Positions 1 to 5,366 of a stretch of DNA of 5,511 nt are shown here, piece by piece; position 1 is the first letter of the stretch; each line of letters begins with the position of its first letter. Location: contig CANQZS010000125.1 of the NCBI GenBank assembly GCA_947628385.1, positions 1-5,511 of the forward strand. The letters run 5' to 3'. The stretch is from an uncultured Clostridia bacterium (lineage in GTDB: Bacteria; Bacillota; Clostridia; Oscillospirales; Ruminococcaceae). The notes beneath the pieces are model-generated. The model worked only from the letters and a program-made list of their open reading frames with translations. It ran no database searches and had not been told where the DNA came from. The position numbers and the translations under genes are program-made.

Positions 1-787
1 GCTCGCGCTTGGGCATTCCAAGGTTCTTGAAGGCTTCGTCCAGTGATCTGCTGAGGTCGTCGCTTTCGTCCGCAGCGCTTACGGGTTCAGGAGCTTTTAC
101 GGGTTCCGGAGCGGGAGCCGGTTCGGGAATATGTACCGGAGCGGGTTCCGGCACGGGAACGGGCTTGGGTGCCGGCGCAGCCGAAGCTGCAGGAGCAGGC
201 TTAGGTTCAGCAGGCTTTGGCGCGGGAGCGGGGATAGTCTCTTCCTTTTTCGGATCGAAAAATTCCTCTATGCCCTTTTTGATGCTTGCAAGGTTCTCCT
301 TTGCTGTCTGGTCGGAATATCCCTTGATTATGGCAAGGGCGTTAATGTCGTCGGAAGAGCGTCCGTCCTTTTTCTCGATCATCATCTGGGCAGCAATGAG
401 CTTTGCCTTATCCATTGCGGGAACTTTTTTCTTATCAAGTCCGCTGTTCACAACGTATAAGGGAACGGTGCGCTTGAACTGCTCGGGATAATTCTCTTCG
501 ATAAGTCTCTGCGTGGCTTCCTCAGAATCGTTTGTATACCAGCTCACAGCCATTATCATTATCTTATCGGCGGGTATGGCGGATAAATTTTTCTTAATGA
601 AATCCATAATAGGGAGCTTGTCTCCATACACTCCGCAGGCAAAAATAGTGAGCTTGTAAGCAAGCAATTTGGTTGTATTGAAGCTGTCAACGCTCATTAC
701 ATCGGCGTCAACATCTTCTTTCAGCCAGTCGGCATAGGTTTTGGTATGACCGAATTTTGTTGAATATACAACAGCTATCTTTTTCAT
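1..787 (-). CDS. Flavodoxin-domain protein with Pro/Ala-rich C-terminal extension (partial, 3' end outside window)
   Basis: The minus strand reads from ATG at 787-785 without a stop to the window edge, giving 262 codons. The N-terminus MKKIAVVYSTKFGHTKTYAD has the beta-strand plus phosphate-binding loop of flavodoxins, with S9, T10, G13 and T15 in the loop expected to hold the FMN phosphate. GVYGDKLP (about 52-59) and VSWYTND (81-87) lie where flavodoxin folds place their flavin-contacting loops. The closest family I recognise is the Flavodoxin_5 / HemG-like group, whose members are usually about 160-180 residues. Here a Pro/Ala/Glu/Lys linker (about 184-238) and then an acidic, helix-like segment (about 239-262 and beyond) follow the domain. 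The likely role is cytoplasmic electron transfer or an FMN-linked redox reaction; substrate and partner are unknown. An in-frame TAA at 799-797, with no start codon between it and the ATG, fixes the start. No signal peptide is seen. The gene diverges from the proline operon. Confidence 0.85.
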   Translation of the reverse strand, partial: MKKIAVVYSTKFGHTKTYADWLKEDVDADVMSVDSFNTTKLLAYKLTIFACGVYGDKLPIMDFIKKNLSAIPADKIMIMAVSWYTNDSEEATQRLIEENYPEQFKRTVPLYVVNSGLDKKKVPAMDKAKLIAAQMMIEKKDGRSSDDINALAIIKGYSDQTAKENLASIKKGIEEFFDPKKEETIPAPAPKPAEPKPAPAASAAPAPKPVPVPEPAPVHIPEPAPAPEPVKAPEPVSAADESDDLSRSLDEAFKNLGMPKRE

Positions 788-830
788 TAGCTCAAATTAC
801 GGACAGATATGATCCTGCCGTATCCTCCTT
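788..830 (-). promoter_or_regulatory. Shine-Dalgarno separated from its ATG by a hairpin
   Basis: On the minus strand a near-perfect SD, AAGGAGG (830-824), lies 36 nt before the only usable ATG (787), far beyond normal spacing. The bases between can fold into a hairpin. On plus coordinates 798-802 pair with 818-822 (5 bp), A803 is bulged, and 804-806 pair with 815-817 (3 bp), closing an 8-nt loop at 807-814. With the hairpin folded, only A823 and 797-788 remain between SD and ATG, about 11 nt, close to the 12-14 nt seen at other starts here. No other start codon lies at a workable distance from this SD. The pairing is read directly; a role in translation is inference. Confidence 0.6.
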
Positions 831-843
831 ATTGCAATTATGG

Positions 844-858
844 TATCATTTTATGATA
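844..858. repeat. Perfect AT-rich inverted repeat TATCAT-TTT-ATGATA
   Basis: Six bases on each side of a 3-nt centre are perfectly complementary (844-849 with 853-858). The repeat lies about 14 nt upstream of the flavodoxin gene's SD on the minus strand. It could be an operator or a small hairpin, but in DNA this AT-rich a short palindrome may occur by chance. It does not match the Fur 7-1-7 pattern. Confidence 0.35.
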
Positions 859-923
859 TACTAAAACAAATACTATACATTATAATTATATATATTATTG
901 CTGTCTTGTTTGTGAACTTGATG

Positions 924-955
924 TTAATAATAGATAAATTTTATATAATTATTAA
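924..955. repeat. Perfect 8-bp AT-only inverted repeat
   Basis: TTAATAAT at 924-931 is complementary to ATTATTAA at 948-955 around a 16-nt AT-rich centre. It lies in the middle of the flavodoxin leader. The stem has no G-C pair, so it would be weak as RNA, and the surrounding base composition makes chance occurrence plausible. Confidence 0.3.
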
Positions 956-995
956 AAATCACCGAGATATGTTTGTAAGATATGCACAATAAATA

Positions 996-1024
996 CTATT
1001 CGTTTAAAGCAGTATAAACAATAG
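996..1024. repeat. Bulged 10-bp hairpin in the flavodoxin leader
   Basis: Bases 996-1000 (CTATT) pair with 1020-1024 (AATAG), and 1002-1006 (GTTTA) pair with 1015-1019 (TAAAC). C1001 is bulged and the loop is 8 nt (1007-1014). The same pairing exists on the minus-strand transcript. No U-run follows on either strand, so it does not look like an intrinsic terminator. Its length makes it the most convincing helix in the leader, possibly part of a structured RNA. Confidence 0.5.
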
Positions 1025-1080
1025 CAGCCTTTGGATTTATCCTTTTGTCATAACATTGCGGGCAGGAATATTCGCCGCTG

Positions 1081-1116
1081 CACTTTTATTATATCACATT
1101 AAATAAAGATTTTCAA
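1081..1116 (-). promoter_or_regulatory. Sigma-A type promoter reading toward the flavodoxin gene
   Basis: Read on the minus strand, TTGAAA (1116-1111) is followed by a 17-nt spacer and TATAAT (1093-1088). A TGA just before the -10 provides an extended -10 element. Transcription would begin near 1083-1081. The -10 box and the spacing match the consensus exactly, and the -35 matches at five of six positions. Confidence 0.75.
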
Positions 1117-1147
1117 CAATTTTCTAAAAAATTATTAAATTTGCCGT

Positions 1148-1183
1148 CGGATAATTTTCCGCACGCGGGACGTTCCGGATAAT
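1148..1183 (+). repeat. Direct repeat CGGATAAT between the divergent promoters
   Basis: CGGATAAT occurs at 1148-1155 and again at 1176-1183, with starts 28 bp apart. Both copies lie between the -35 boxes of the two divergent promoters. The arrangement would suit a regulator bound at two sites, but two copies of 8 bp are weak evidence alone. Confidence 0.35.
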
Positions 1184-1200
1184 GTGACTTATACGTGCGG
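1159..1200. repeat. GC-rich 7-bp inverted repeat CCGCACG/CGTGCGG
   Basis: CCGCACG at 1159-1165 is perfectly complementary to CGTGCGG at 1194-1200, with 28 nt between. The arms are strikingly GC-rich in otherwise AT-rich DNA. The repeat lies between the divergent promoters, ending 18 bp before the plus-strand -35. It is upstream of both predicted transcription starts, so an operator is more likely than an RNA hairpin. The long centre argues against a terminator. Confidence 0.45.
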
Positions 1201-1218
1201 TTCTTTGACTGTTGGGTA

Positions 1219-1254
1219 TTGAAATTCCAAGAATAATATGGTATAATAATAGTG
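1219..1254 (+). promoter_or_regulatory. Sigma-A type promoter for the dehydrogenase-proBA-ybaK operon
   Basis: TTGAAA (1219-1224), a 17-nt spacer and TATAAT (1242-1247), with TGG at 1239-1241 giving an extended -10. The predicted start is near 1252-1254, leaving a leader of about 32-34 nt that holds only the SD AGAGGAG (1267-1273). A leader this short leaves no room for a T-box or attenuator. A nearby TTGACT (1205-1210) is too far (31 nt) from the -10 to be its -35. Confidence 0.8.
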
Positions 1255-1285
1255 TTTATTTTCCCGAGAGGAGCTTGCACGAAAA

Positions 1286-2233
1286 ATGAAGATAGTTATA
1301 CTTGAGGCTGGGACCGTTTCAAGGGGAGACGTTCCCTTTGACGAGATATACAGCCTTGGAGATGTTGTTGAATATCATCTGACTCCCAAGGACAGGATAA
1401 TATCAAATATCGGGGACGCAAAAGCTGTGCTTTGCAATAAAACACCGTTTACCTCAGACGTTCTGAGAGCTTGTCCGAAGCTAAGATACATCGGATTGTG
1501 TGCGACAGGATATAATAATGTCGATATTGATACCTGTCGGGAGCTGGGGATCACCGTTTCAAACGTTCCCGCATATTCCACGGCGGCAGTGGCACAGCAG
1601 GTGTTTTCGTTCATACTGCATTTTGCCGGCAGAACGTCTGATTACGCCGATTTTGTTAATGACGGCGGCTGGATACGTTCGGAGACCTTTTCGGATTTCG
1701 TTTATCCCATGACTGAGCTTGCGGGAAAGACCATAGGGATAATCGGTTACGGCTCCATCGGGAGAAAGACCGCAGCTATCGCTCAGGCTTTTGATATGAA
1801 TGTGCTTGTCAATACCAGAACTGCCAAGCAGGACAGCTCGGTAAAATTTGTGGGACTTAAAGAGCTTTTTTCGCGATCTGATTATATCACGGCTCACTGT
1901 CCTCTTACGGAGGATACACAGGGGCTCATATGCCGTGAAGTCATTGAGCTTTGCAAGCCGTCCTGCATAATAATCAACACGAGCCGAGGCGCTGTCGTCA
2001 ATGAAGCCGATCTTGCAGACGCTCTGAATTCCGGCAGGATCGCCGGCGCGGCTCTTGACGTTCTCTGCGAGGAGCCTATGTCTGAAAATACTCCGCTTCG
2101 CGGTGCTAAGAACTGCGTTATTACTCCGCATATCGCATGGGCGCCTCTGGAAACAAGAAAACGCCTTGTAAGGATAGCTGCGGAAAATCTCAGGGCGTTT
2201 ATCGACGGAAAGCCGATAAATACGGTCACGTAA
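1286..2233 (+). CDS. D-2-hydroxyacid dehydrogenase, glycerate dehydrogenase / hydroxypyruvate reductase-like
   Basis: The 315-residue product has the usual length and order of the D-isomer-specific 2-hydroxyacid dehydrogenases, cytoplasmic enzymes that interconvert 2-keto acids and D-2-hydroxy acids with NAD(P)H. The split catalytic domain includes ATGYNNVD (73-80) and VPAYSTAAVAQ (94-104). The Rossmann domain carries GYGSIG (154-159). The catalytic residues are R234 in NTSRGAVVN, E263 in CEEP and H282 in TPHIAWAP. The ATGYNNVD and PHIAWAP motifs resemble glycerate dehydrogenases (HprA type) more than lactate dehydrogenases or SerA, and there is no ACT domain. The second Rossmann strand ends VNTR (175-178), without the acidic residue typical of NAD-specific members. 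The SD AGAGGAG (1267-1273) is 12 nt before the ATG. It is the first gene of the operon; proB starts 51 nt downstream. Substrate is inferred from family resemblance only. Confidence 0.88.
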   Translation: MKIVILEAGTVSRGDVPFDEIYSLGDVVEYHLTPKDRIISNIGDAKAVLCNKTPFTSDVLRACPKLRYIGLCATGYNNVDIDTCRELGITVSNVPAYSTAAVAQQVFSFILHFAGRTSDYADFVNDGGWIRSETFSDFVYPMTELAGKTIGIIGYGSIGRKTAAIAQAFDMNVLVNTRTAKQDSSVKFVGLKELFSRSDYITAHCPLTEDTQGLICREVIELCKPSCIIINTSRGAVVNEADLADALNSGRIAGAALDVLCEEPMSENTPLRGAKNCVITPHIAWAPLETRKRLVRIAAENLRAFIDGKPINTVT

Positions 2234-2269
2234 ATATACGATGAATTATACTATACAACTAATTAACTG

Positions 2270-2287
2270 AAAGGCGAGTTGCTTATG
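2270..2287 (+). promoter_or_regulatory. proB ribosome binding site deciding between TTG and ATG starts
   Basis: AAAGGCGAG (2270-2278) precedes both a TTG at 2279 and an in-frame ATG at 2285. The TTG abuts the SD, leaving almost no spacer. From AAAGG (2270-2274) to the ATG there are 10 nt. The ATG at 2285 is therefore the likely start, and the longer reading adds only two residues. Confidence 0.65.
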
Positions 2288-3073
2288 TTTGATATTAATG
2301 AAAAGAAAAGGATCGTTGTAAAGGTAGGCACTTCAACGCTTACCCATAAAACGGGGAGACTTAATATACGACGGGTGGAAAGGCTTGTTAAGGTACTTTC
2401 GGATATTCACAACAGCGGAAAGGAGGTCATACTTGTTTCGTCCGGAGCTATAGGTCTTGGAATGTCCAAAATGAATCTTATTGAACGTCCTAAAGATACT
2501 CCGATGAAGCAGGCGTGCGCTGCGGTGGGACAATGCGAGCTCATGTATATGTATGATAAACTTTTCGGAGAGCATAACATAAACGTTGCTCAGATTCTTC
2601 TTACAAGATACATTCTTGATACGCCGAGAAAGAACAATGTTGTAAATACCTTTGAAAAGCTTCTTGAGCATAACGTTATCCCTGTTGTAAACGAAAATGA
2701 TACGGTGGCAATAGATGAGCTGGAGTTGGAGCTTGGCGAAAACGACAGCCTTGCGGCTCATGTGGGAATAATCAGCCGTTCCGATATGCTGATAATACTT
2801 TCAGACATTAACGGATTCTATAACGGCGATCCCAATAAAGATCCCGATGCAAAGGTCATCCCCGTCATAAATAAAATAGACGATCATATACGTTCGCTTG
2901 CGGGAGGCGCGGGTTCAAAGCTCGGAACAGGCGGAATGGTGACAAAGCTCAATGCTGCCGAGCTTGCTCTTGGAGCAGGAATGGATATGGCAATACTGAA
3001 CGGCAGAGATCCGTCGATACTTTATGAATTCTTTGACGGAAAGAACGTGGGAACTATATTCACCGAAAAATAA
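2285..3073 (+). CDS. proB: Glutamate 5-kinase (gamma-glutamyl kinase), short form without PUA domain
   Basis: ProB phosphorylates glutamate with ATP to gamma-glutamyl phosphate, the committed step of proline synthesis in the cytoplasm. The 262-residue product is a complete amino-acid-kinase fold. Motifs, numbered from the ATG at 2285, are VVKVGTSTLT (11-20, with K13), VSSGAIGLG (51-59), NENDTVA (136-142), GENDSLAAHVG (151-161), LSDINGFYNGDP (172-183) and GTGGMVTKLNAA (214-225). The E. coli enzyme is about 367 residues because of a C-terminal PUA domain. Here the protein stops right after the kinase domain, as in several other bacteria, so this is a natural short form and not a truncation. E145 aligns by eye with E. 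coli E143, near the glutamate/proline site, so proline feedback inhibition is plausible but not shown. proA starts 83 nt downstream. Confidence 0.95.
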   Translation: MFDINEKKRIVVKVGTSTLTHKTGRLNIRRVERLVKVLSDIHNSGKEVILVSSGAIGLGMSKMNLIERPKDTPMKQACAAVGQCELMYMYDKLFGEHNINVAQILLTRYILDTPRKNNVVNTFEKLLEHNVIPVVNENDTVAIDELELELGENDSLAAHVGIISRSDMLIILSDINGFYNGDPNKDPDAKVIPVINKIDDHIRSLAGGAGSKLGTGGMVTKLNAAELALGAGMDMAILNGRDPSILYEFFDGKNVGTIFTEK

Positions 3074-3156
3074 CGGCATTTTTTATATACCGCAGATACG
3101 AATATTTCTGTAAAAACAGGCTTTCGGATCTTAATTATCAAATTGGAGGGATCGTT

Positions 3157-4404
3157 ATGACTTATATTGAAGCTCTCGGAGCAAATGCAAAGGCTTCGGA
3201 AAAGGCTCTTCGCTGTGCTTCAGCTCAGGAGAAAAACAAGATACTCGGCGCTATTGCGGAGGCTATCGTTTCACGTTCGGCGGAGATACTTGCCGCAAAC
3301 GAAAAGGATCTTGCCGCAGCTAAGGAAAACGGTATGTCCGCAGCAATGCAGGACAGGCTCCGTCTTACGGAGGAACGGATAAAGGGAATAGCCGGCGGCG
3401 TTCATGATGTGATAATGCTTGACGATCCGATAGGCTCGGTGTATTCCGGCTCGGTGCGTCCTAATGGCATGAGAATAACGAAAGTGCGCGTTCCGCTTGG
3501 AGTTATAGGGATAATTTTTGAATCCCGTCCCAATGTTACGGTAGATGCAGCAGTCCTTTGCCTTAAAGCGGGAAATGTGGTCATACTCCGAGGCGGCAAG
3601 GAAGCGTACAATTCCAATAAGATCCTCTGCGAGATAATGAGGAAAGCCTTGTCTGACTGCGGTTTTCCTGCTGATGCGGTACAGTTCGTTGACGATACTA
3701 CAAGGGAGGTCACTGCTCAGCTAATGAAATGCAGCGAATACCTTGATGTTCTTATTCCGAGAGGCGGCGCGGGACTTATACGCGCTGTCAAGGAAAATGC
3801 TTCCGTTCCGGTCATTGAGACCGGAGTAGGGAACTGTCACGTATTTGTGGACGCGTCCGCAGATCAGGAAATGGCTGTAAATATCGTTGACAATGGAAAA
3901 ACTCAGCGTCCCTCCGTATGCAATGCCGTAGAATCTCTTCTTGTGCATGAGGATATAGCTGAGGAATTCCTCCCGCTTGTAAAAAAACGTCTTGACGAAC
4001 ATAACGTTGAATTCAGGGGCTGCGAAAAAACTGCGGCTATACTCGGAGACTGTGTAGTTCCGGCAACGGAAGATGATTATGCTAAGGAATTCCTTGATTA
4101 TATTATTTCTGTAAAGGTTGTGTCCGGTATCAATGAAGCGATAGAACACATTTCAAAATATTCCACAGGGCACAGTGAATGTATAGTTACAAATTCTCTT
4201 GTAAACGCAGAAAGGTTCAAGAATGAAATAGATGCGGCTGCGGTTTATGTGAACGCTTCAACAAGGTTTACCGACGGAGGAATGTTCGGTTTCGGCGCAG
4301 AAATAGGAATATCGACGCAGAAGCTCCATGCCCGCGGTCCTATGGGACTTCGTGAGCTTACCTCGATGAAATATCTTATTGACGGAAATGGTCAGATACG
4401 CTGA
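3157..4404 (+). CDS. proA: Gamma-glutamyl phosphate reductase (glutamate-5-semialdehyde dehydrogenase)
   Basis: ProA reduces gamma-glutamyl phosphate with NADPH to glutamate 5-semialdehyde, which cyclises to pyrroline-5-carboxylate. The product is 415 residues, the normal full length, with an aldehyde-dehydrogenase-type fold. Visible motifs are FESRPN (121-126), ILRGGKEA (143-150), PRGG (201-204), ETGVGNCHV (221-229), the catalytic cysteine C255 in RPSVCNA (251-257), and the C-terminal family signature from NASTRFTDGGMFGFGAEIG (367-385) to RGPMGLRELTS (393-403). All key residues are intact. The SD GGAGGG (3145-3150) is 6 nt before the ATG. ProB product is labile, so co-expression of proB and proA in one operon is expected. 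Bases 3074-3156 between the genes show no convincing promoter or terminator. Confidence 0.97.
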   Translation: MTYIEALGANAKASEKALRCASAQEKNKILGAIAEAIVSRSAEILAANEKDLAAAKENGMSAAMQDRLRLTEERIKGIAGGVHDVIMLDDPIGSVYSGSVRPNGMRITKVRVPLGVIGIIFESRPNVTVDAAVLCLKAGNVVILRGGKEAYNSNKILCEIMRKALSDCGFPADAVQFVDDTTREVTAQLMKCSEYLDVLIPRGGAGLIRAVKENASVPVIETGVGNCHVFVDASADQEMAVNIVDNGKTQRPSVCNAVESLLVHEDIAEEFLPLVKKRLDEHNVEFRGCEKTAAILGDCVVPATEDDYAKEFLDYIISVKVVSGINEAIEHISKYSTGHSECIVTNSLVNAERFKNEIDAAAVYVNASTRFTDGGMFGFGAEIGISTQKLHARGPMGLRELTSMKYLIDGNGQIR

Positions 4405-4427
4405 CGAAAGGAGCTTGCACATTTATT

Positions 4428-5366
4428 ATGGAGAACGAAAAAAAGGACTTTTTTGATTATGAGACTTATATAAAGGGCGAGAACGGAAAGGGCAGGAAAA
4501 ACAAACGGGCAGGATCGGCGCAGAGATCTCCAAAGCCCGCTTATGCCGAAAGCAGCGAAAAGCTCAAAAGGAGACAGCAGGACAAGGAATCTATAGATAA
4601 TATCAAAAAAATGTTTGGAGAAGCTCTCGATGAGAGCCATGAGGAGCTTGCCGAGTTTTCAGATGAGCAGACGGTCCCGGATATGCCGGAGGCGGATCCT
4701 GCAGGACTTAAAAGAAGATTATATTTTATTTTCGGTATAGTAATTTCCGTTCTTGCACTGATAGGACTTATTTCCGTTGTAAGCTATGCAGTGGACAGAA
4801 TAAAGGAATTTGCGGATAACACACAGCAGAAAACCGAATTTGCGAGGTTCGTATATCCTATAGTTATCTGCGATCCCGCGCCGTTCAACCAGACTATAAA
4901 GCTGCGGAGCGATACTATGCTCACGGCGGCGATATGGGACATCATACTTTATGAGGATAAGAGCAAGTATGAATCCGACTTTGATATGATAATAGTTCCT
5001 GAGCTTGATGTTGAGCAGCACGTTACAAAGCTTTTCGGAGCGGGTATCGGTGTTGAGCATCAGTCGATACTCGGAGCTGACGTGCAGTTTTATTATGACG
5101 AAAGCATAAAATCCTACAGGATACCGTCAAATCCTAAGTATTTTACATATTCGCCATACATTGAAAATATTTCAAGAGTAGGTGAAAGATATACGCTTAC
5201 GGTAGGATATGTTTCGCCGACTCCCGCATGGCTCACGCTTACGTCAGATGAGGAGCCTGAACCGGATAAATATGTAGAATATGTTGTTTCAAAGCGCGGA
5301 GATGAAATGACTCTCGTTGCGATACAGGAATCTGATCTTAAGGTGGAATCTCCTCATGGGCTCTAA
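4428..5366 (+). CDS. Single-pass membrane protein of unknown function between proA and ybaK
   Basis: I do not recognise a named family. The 312-residue product has three parts. Residues 1-97 are a highly charged, Lys/Glu/Ser-rich, probably disordered cytoplasmic segment. Residues about 98-122 are one hydrophobic helix (FIFGIVISVLALIGLISVV) preceded by KRR (95-97), so the positive-inside rule places the N-terminus in the cytoplasm. Residues 123-312 form a mixed, likely folded extracytoplasmic domain with FVYPIVICDPAPF (141-153) and YFTYSPYIENI (238-248). There is no cleavable signal peptide, lipobox or visible catalytic motif. The SD AAAGGAG (4407-4413) is 14 nt before the ATG, and only 23 nt separate the gene from proA. 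The 3' end overlaps ybaK by 11 nt, indicating co-translation. Codon use resembles its neighbours. Confidence 0.85.
   Translation: MENEKKDFFDYETYIKGENGKGRKNKRAGSAQRSPKPAYAESSEKLKRRQQDKESIDNIKKMFGEALDESHEELAEFSDEQTVPDMPEADPAGLKRRLYFIFGIVISVLALIGLISVVSYAVDRIKEFADNTQQKTEFARFVYPIVICDPAPFNQTIKLRSDTMLTAAIWDIILYEDKSKYESDFDMIIVPELDVEQHVTKLFGAGIGVEHQSILGADVQFYYDESIKSYRIPSNPKYFTYSPYIENISRVGERYTLTVGYVSPTPAWLTLTSDEEPEPDKYVEYVVSKRGDEMTLVAIQESDLKVESPHGL

Larger units (their letters stand above)
788..1082 (-). other. Long 5' untranslated leader of the flavodoxin gene
   Basis: The minus-strand promoter at 1081-1116 predicts a leader of about 295 nt before the ATG at 787. Its first 90 nt are GC-richer and can form several helices: GCGG/CCGC (plus coordinates 1058-1061 with 1075-1078), a possible outer stem GCAGC/GCTGC (1077-1081 with 1024-1028), and the bulged 10-bp hairpin at 996-1024. 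The rest is very AT-rich until the SD. I found no open reading frame with an SD inside it. I compared it from memory with cyclic-di-GMP, T-box, THF, fluoride and preQ1 motifs and could not assign it to any of them. A second promoter nearer the gene cannot be excluded, which would shorten the leader. Confidence 0.4.

Noticed and set aside
9..491. Plus-strand open frame encoding a Gly/Ala/Ser-rich 160-residue protein
   Set aside because: It is the antisense shadow of the Pro/Ala-rich tail of the minus-strand flavodoxin gene: Pro and Ala codons read backwards become Gly and Ala/Ser. The minus strand carries the recognisable protein.
918..949. Plus-strand promoter using TTGATG (918-923) and TATAAT (944-949)
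   Set aside because: The spacer is 20 nt, the -35 match is weak, and such -10 matches are frequent in AT-rich DNA. A much better promoter lies nearer the operon.
1142..1285. T-box leader upstream of the proline operon
   Set aside because: Some Firmicutes control proBA by T-boxes, but no T-box core motif or specifier stem is visible, and the predicted leader is only about 32 nt.
1559..2131. 190-codon minus-strand open frame inside the dehydrogenase gene
   Set aside because: It lies wholly within a well-supported gene on the other strand, has no recognisable motif and no SD, and is explained by codon bias. The same applies to the antisense frames inside proB, proA and the membrane gene.
2224..2252. 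Internal promoter before proB using TATACT (2247-2252)
   Set aside because: No acceptable -35 exists at 16-18 nt spacing, so read-through from the upstream promoter is the simpler explanation.
2241..2270. Nine-residue leader peptide (MNYTIQLIN) before proB
   Set aside because: It has no SD and no proline codons, and no attenuator-like structure follows it.
3108..3119. Small palindrome CTGT-AAAA-ACAG between proB and proA as a terminator
   Set aside because: The stem is only 4 bp and no T-run follows it. It cannot act as an intrinsic terminator.
4439..4445. Slippery heptamer A-AAA-AAG, in frame at codons 4-6 of the membrane protein gene
   Set aside because: A -1 shift would reach a TGA after about three further codons, giving a peptide of roughly nine residues. 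No stimulatory structure is evident, so it is most likely chance in a Lys-rich N-terminus.
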